From: CAYSPT01 sp964432985
GTDB taxonomy: Bacteria > Muiribacteriota > CAYSPT01
Assembly (NCBI GenBank): GCA_964432985.1
Contig: CAYSPT010000052.1
Span: forward strand, 1 to 36,028
Length of the DNA stretch: 36,028 nucleotides
Direction: 5' to 3'
How positions within the stretch are numbered: the first letter of the stretch is position 1; each line of letters opens with the position of its first letter. Both the position numbers and the translations under genes were made by a program. Below are positions 32,175 through 36,028 of this stretch, one piece after another. A model generated the notes under the pieces. That model had not been told where the DNA came from, did not search any database, and saw only the letters and a program-made list of their open reading frames with translations.

Positions 32175-32238
32175 TAACTGCGACAGCAGCTTACTGAGAC
32201 AGCTATTTATTGAGACTATCGTTCTACTGCGACAGCAG
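32175..32238 (-). repeat. 16-bp decayed tandem repeat at a radical SAM gene end
   Basis: Four units of 16 bp (32175, 32191, 32207, 32223). The outermost two share ACTGCGACAGCAG exactly and the middle two have drifted. The gene's TAG (32224-32226) is in the last unit. The next two units on the coding strand carry TAA at nearly the same place. Confidence 0.75.
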
Positions 32239-33739
32239 TCCCCCGATATTGCTGTACTGCCTGATCTTGAACCAGGTGAGCTCCCCGCGCCGCCACATCC
32301 TGAAGGCGAAAATTCCCATCTTGATGAAGTTGGCGGCTTCCGCCGCACGGCGCACCAACGCCGGGTGCCGCTTGAGAAACGTGCTGCGGCTGATGGCCCG
32401 AAGCAGCCACCGGGGGATGAAGTCCTTGCTCGCCATCACGTACAGCGAGCACCAGAACAGGTCCCGCGGCGGCCGGGGGTAATCCAGCCCCAGCCTGAAC
32501 TGCCGGTAGGTCTTCAGGGACCGTCCCACAACGTCCGACTCTTTGATGATCCCCTGGTCAAGCAGCGATTGGGTGAGCTCGGTTTCCGGGAAAAAGTTGA
32601 GTGAGTAGATAAACAGGTTGAACGGCCTGGGGAGTTCAAGCAGCAGATCGAACAACTCGCGGCAATCTTCCTCCGACGAGGTAGGGTTGTCGGCGATGAT
32701 GTCGTAAACTACCTCCAGGCCTTCGTCCCTGAGCATGGTAGCCAGCTCGAGCAGTTTTTCCCGGGTCATTTTGCGGCTGTAAGAGGATGTCTCCTTCTCC
32801 GAAGCGGTCTGGATGCCGAGCTGCACCCGCACCAGTCCTCCCTTTTTCAAAACGAGAATGAGATCCCGGTCCACCAGCTCCGGGTTGAGCAGGCACTCCA
32901 GCTGCACCCCGATCTCTTCGGCGTACAGCCGGCACACCTCGTCCAGGTAGTCCTTGTCGTTGGGCAGGGTGTCGTCGTCGAACTTGACCCGCCTGAGCCG
33001 GGGGAACTTCTTCACGATCTCCCTGAGCTCCCCGATCACGTGCCCGGGGCTGCGGATACGCCAGTATTTGCCCAGCCCCTTGTAGATCTTCCGCATGCTG
33101 GAGTTGTAGCAGTAGGTGCACGAAAAGGGGCACCCGCGGGTAAGGTAGATTCGAAACTCCGCTCCCTGGAATACGGGATCTTCCCGGGACACCCGGTCCT
33201 GGTCGATGAACCACACGTTGTCTCCGTCATAGTCACGGTAGGGCAGGGAATCAAGATCGTCTATCAACACTCGCAGCGGGTTGCGTTTCGCCGCCAGGCC
33301 CGAGCGGATCCAGAGGTTCTCGATATCATCGTACGGTTTCCCTTCACCCATTCGTTTCACCAGCTCGAGAAGCGGCAGCTCCCCCTCGCCGCGGCATATG
33401 ATGTCGGCGATGGAGATGCACTCCTGCGGCCTGATGGTGGGATGGATCCCTCCCCAGATGACGGGCACGCCAAGCTCGCGGCGGATCCGCTTCGTGACCA
33501 TGGTGGCCAGGCGGAAATGGGAGGAGGGGACGCTTAAGCCCACCAGGTCGGTTTTGAACTCCCGCAGGGCTCCGATAAGCAGGTCCATCTCGCGCTCCGT
33601 GGGCGGGTGCAGGTTGTTGTTGCGCCAGGCCTTGAGAAAGATGATCTGCGCCGGGAATCCTTCCCGTTTCAGGGTGGCGGACAGACTCCGAACCGCGGAG
33701 TTTTCCACCCCGAAAAAGGCGATCAGGCTGGTGTTGACT
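32224..33739 (-). CDS. B12-binding-domain radical SAM protein, N-terminus lost in gap (paralogue of 5446-6993)
   Basis: At least 505 aa. The visible part starts VNTSLIAFFGVENSAVRSL, equivalent to about residue 10 of the 5446 protein, so only a few residues and the start are in the gap. The cobalamin-binding-like domain has WGGIHPTIRP and ICRGEGELPL. The radical SAM motif is TRGCPFSCTYC. The two proteins share architecture to the end (KMG-F-A-RM-RRGELTW). A basic C-terminal region may contact membranes or polyanions. The 3' end has a 16-bp repeat array that includes its stop codon. Confidence 0.83.
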
Positions 33740-33839
33740 NNNNNNNNNNNNNNNNNNNNNNNNNNNNNNNNNNNNNNNNNNNNNNNNNNNNNNNNNNNNN
33801 NNNNNNNNNNNNNNNNNNNNNNNNNNNNNNNNNNNNNNN
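33740..33839. other. Assembly gap (100 N)
   Basis: Covers the start of the 32224 gene and the last residues of the adenosine-specific kinase gene, so it spans a gene boundary. True length unknown. Confidence 0.95.
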
Positions 33840-34315
33840 CCAATCGTCCTCAGGAAATCTTTGCGCGCCTTTACGTCCTCTTCCGATTCCACTCCCTTGG
33901 GCGGATAACCGTCGATGACGCCCAGTATCCCCGAGCAGTCATCCTCGGTTGCCCTGACCACCTTGAGCGGGTTGGCAGTGGCGCAGATGATGTGGCACAC
34001 TTCCTGGACCATTTTGACGGCATTGAGCACGTTGATGGGGAAACAGTCCTTGAGAAAGATGTACAGGGTGTGCCCGCAGGCCACTTTGAGACAGTTTTTT
34101 TCCGCCAGATCGATGAGGGCCTGGTCGGTTCCCGATGAGCGCACCAGGCAGGGGCCGCTGGCCTCGCTGAACGCCAGTCCGAACTTGATCCCGGGAATCG
34201 CCGTGATCAGCGTTTCATGCACGTCCTCCACCGTCTTGATGAAATGGGATTGGGCGATGATGACATTGAGTTCTTCGGGATTCTCGATAACGACCGTGTC
34301 GATGGTGACCGCCAT
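33840..34315 (-). CDS. Adenosine-specific kinase family protein, C-terminus lost in gap
   Basis: 158 visible residues of a family usually about 160-165 aa (Pfam Adenosine_kin). Recognisable segments are FGLAFSEASGPCLVRSSGTD, ACGHTLYIFLKDCFPINVLNAVK, EVCHIICATANPLKVV and GILGVIDGYPPKGVE, and the visible end is RKDFLRTI. The family name comes from limited work on archaeal members, and its role in vivo is unclear. AAGGAG precedes ATG 34315. It follows the HEAT-repeat gene on the same strand by 72 bp. Confidence 0.85.
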
Positions 34316-34387
34316 GTGATGCTCACTCCTTTTCGTACCAGATTACGTTAACGCCATACACGCCGTGCGCGTGACACTGTTTGCTGT

Positions 34388-36028
34388 TCAGTTTTCCTTT
34401 TCCTGTTCGGGCAAGTCCCCGGATGGCTGCTCCGGTTTTTTCGTTTTGCGGCGTTTCGCCGATTTCTTTCCCGCCTCTACTGCTTTCATGGCTTGCTCAA
34501 GCAATTCTTTTTCGGAGGCGGCCGACTTTTTTCTTTTCTTCTTTTTCTTTTTGCCAGGCTTTCCCGTACCAGGCTTGCCCGGTGATTTCTTTTTCTTCGG
34601 CTGTGCCTGCTCCGACTCTACTGGTTTATCAGTGCTGGTTTGTTCCTTGTTCATGTCCTTCTTCGGTTTCTTCCGCGGTTTCTTCTTTTGCTGTTTTTTT
34701 CGTCGCTCCGCGCCCTTTTCTTCCATGGCCGATTCGGCCATGGCCCTGACCTTGGCCGAGCTGTCGGTAAGCGCTTTCTTCAAGGCCTTTCGCGCTTTGG
34801 CCGAAACCTTGCGGTACTTCGAAAGAGTTTCAACGGCGGCATATCGCACCGCCCAGGAGGCGTCGTTGAGGGCTTCTATGAGAAAAGTTACACCGTTTTC
34901 TCCCAAGTCTTCCTCTACCGACGTTATCGCTTCGAGGCGTCTGAACTCGTCATCGGAGGAATACATCTTTTTCAACGAGTCGATCCGGTTGTCAACGGCG
35001 TCCGCGAACGGCGGCAGTTCAAGCGGTTGTTCCTGCGCCATCACCTCCAGCAGCAGTTCATCGCTCAATCCAGGCGGCGCCACCTTGATCAGGGCATCGA
35101 ACACCGTTTCCTTGTAATCTCCCTCTGCCTGTTTCCAGATGGGAAGCAGCACTTCGGCCATCCGTTCATCACCCAGGCTGCCCATGGTTTCGATAAGGGC
35201 CAGCGCCTTGGGAGTACCTTTCTCCAGGCTGTCCGGTTCCAGTTTGTCGAAGCGTTCTTTGAGCCAGAGATACGCCTTTTCCTTGAGGTTGTCACGCACC
35301 TGGCTGCGGGCCTCGTCCAGCTGGGGATCGGTCTTGCCCCCGGGGACACCTGCTGGCCCCCTCGCAGAAGATCCGGCCACACCGCCGAAGGGCAGTCCTC
35401 CGGCGCCGAACAGCTCTCCCGCCTGCCGCTGGGTGAAACGAAGCAAAGGCTCCGCCGCCCGGGGATCACCGATCTTCTCGAGCACGCTGCCGATAACGTC
35501 GCCGTCGTCGCCGGAAGCGGTCTCCAGGGAGGCGATGAGGATGGGCAGCGACACCTCGGGATTGAGCTCCGAGAGTATCCTCTGGGCTTCCTTGCGGATG
35601 GCCGGCCTGTCGGTGCAGGCCAGGGCCAGGAGTGTGGATACGGACACGCTCAGCGGTGACGCCTTCCAGGAGTTCTCCAATTCCACCGCCAGCGTGGTGT
35701 CGCCGCCGGCCAGCGCCCGGCGCCAGGTCTCCACGGTGGCCAGAGCGGATTTCCGGTGGATAGCCGCGGCTTGCTTAATATCTTCGGCCGAGGCTTTATC
35801 TGGAGTTTGGCCTGAACTTGATGTGCGGCCCGGAACTCGGCCCGGCAGTGCTTCTCGCACGGTCTTCTCAGCGGTTTCAGGCACGGCGGAACGTGACGGT
35901 CTCTTCGCCCGGCGCCTGCGCCGCGCAGGAGGCGTCAGCGTCACGTCAGAGCCCGGTGAAAGATGACGTCCAAAGGGCGCGTGCTGCCGGTAGATCAGGT
36001 CCAGGTACTCCTCGCCGGACACCGGTTT
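34388..36028 (-). CDS. HEAT-repeat protein with Lys-rich C-terminal tail, 5' end cut by the window edge
   Basis: At least 546 residues. The frame stays open to the window edge; GTG 36022 is the first possible start inside, but the gene probably begins outside. An Arg-rich disordered N-terminal part (about 30-80) is followed by helical repeats of HEAT type (for example PAIRKEAQRILSELNPE, ALNDASWAVRYAAVETLSKYR, ALTDSSAKVRAMAESAMEE). Residues 203-235 are a Gly/Ala/Pro-rich insertion between repeats. About 120 C-terminal residues are Lys-rich and low-complexity (KKQQKKKPRKKPKK), suggesting nucleic-acid or membrane binding. No enzymatic motif was seen. Confidence 0.75.
   Translation of the reverse strand, partial: KPVSGEEYLDLIYRQHAPFGRHLSPGSDVTLTPPARRRRRAKRPSRSAVPETAEKTVREALPGRVPGRTSSSGQTPDKASAEDIKQAAAIHRKSALATVETWRRALAGGDTTLAVELENSWKASPLSVSVSTLLALACTDRPAIRKEAQRILSELNPEVSLPILIASLETASGDDGDVIGSVLEKIGDPRAAEPLLRFTQRQAGELFGAGGLPFGGVAGSSARGPAGVPGGKTDPQLDEARSQVRDNLKEKAYLWLKERFDKLEPDSLEKGTPKALALIETMGSLGDERMAEVLLPIWKQAEGDYKETVFDALIKVAPPGLSDELLLEVMAQEQPLELPPFADAVDNRIDSLKKMYSSDDEFRRLEAITSVEEDLGENGVTFLIEALNDASWAVRYAAVETLSKYRKVSAKARKALKKALTDSSAKVRAMAESAMEEKGAERRKKQQKKKPRKKPKKDMNKEQTSTDKPVESEQAQPKKKKSPGKPGTGKPGKKKKKKRKKSAASEKELLEQAMKAVEAGKKSAKRRKTKKPEQPSGDLPEQEKEN

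Overview
This window looks like a scaffold from an uncultured, probably anaerobic bacterium. Three runs of exactly 100 N (13805-13904, 16036-16135, 33740-33839) are scaffolding gaps. Bacterial features are sigma70-like promoters with 17-bp spacers, strong Shine-Dalgarno sites, GTG and TTG starts, an RsbW/STAS partner-switching pair and NodU-type carbamoyltransferase. The anaerobe guess rests on nine radical SAM enzymes, a pair of U32 proteins of the UbiU/UbiV type and a two-cluster ferredoxin-type aldo/keto reductase. No rRNA, tRNA, CRISPR array or insertion sequence was found, and the phylum cannot be named from the sequence.

Layout. 81-611 (-) is a double winged-helix regulator; its paralogue sits at 27243-27788. 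903-4193 (+) holds a DUF2157/GDYXXLXY membrane pair, a histidine phosphatase and a secreted helical-repeat protein. 4204-5127 (-) is a membrane-anchored alpha/beta hydrolase. 5446-6993 (+) is the first B12-type radical SAM enzyme. 7121-8439 (-) holds a nucleotidyltransferase and a GNAT acetyltransferase. 8591-13632 (-) looks like one operon: carbamoyltransferase, SPASM-like radical SAM, UbiU-like, UbiV-like. 14015-18052 (+) is a signalling block: FHA-GAF-PAS pseudokinase, an array of 13-codon mini-ORFs, an anti-sigma kinase, a STAS protein and a tail-anchored protein. 18446-26928 (+) holds a membrane methyltransferase, three B12-type radical SAM enzymes, an FAD oxidoreductase and a Tes/Mss-like radical SAM enzyme. 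27773-36028 (-) holds a DUF5989 protein, an Fe-S aldo/keto reductase, three more radical SAM enzymes, an adenosine-specific kinase and a HEAT-repeat protein cut by the window edge.

How it may work together (inference). The radical SAM, U32, carbamoyltransferase, FAD oxidoreductase and methyltransferase genes suggest oxygen-independent tailoring of a lipid or other hydrophobic secondary product. The two winged-helix paralogues may control parts of the locus; one has a sigma70 promoter overlapped by two matching 17-bp dyads.

The most unusual feature is a set of tandem repeats at gene boundaries. In most of them each repeat unit carries a copy of the upstream gene's stop codon. The extreme case is a 57-bp array in which every unit is a complete mini-gene (Shine-Dalgarno, ATG, 13 codons, stop) in register with the start of the anti-sigma kinase. 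A second theme is a dispersed intergenic element at about 629-740, 22138-22262 and 25274-25380.
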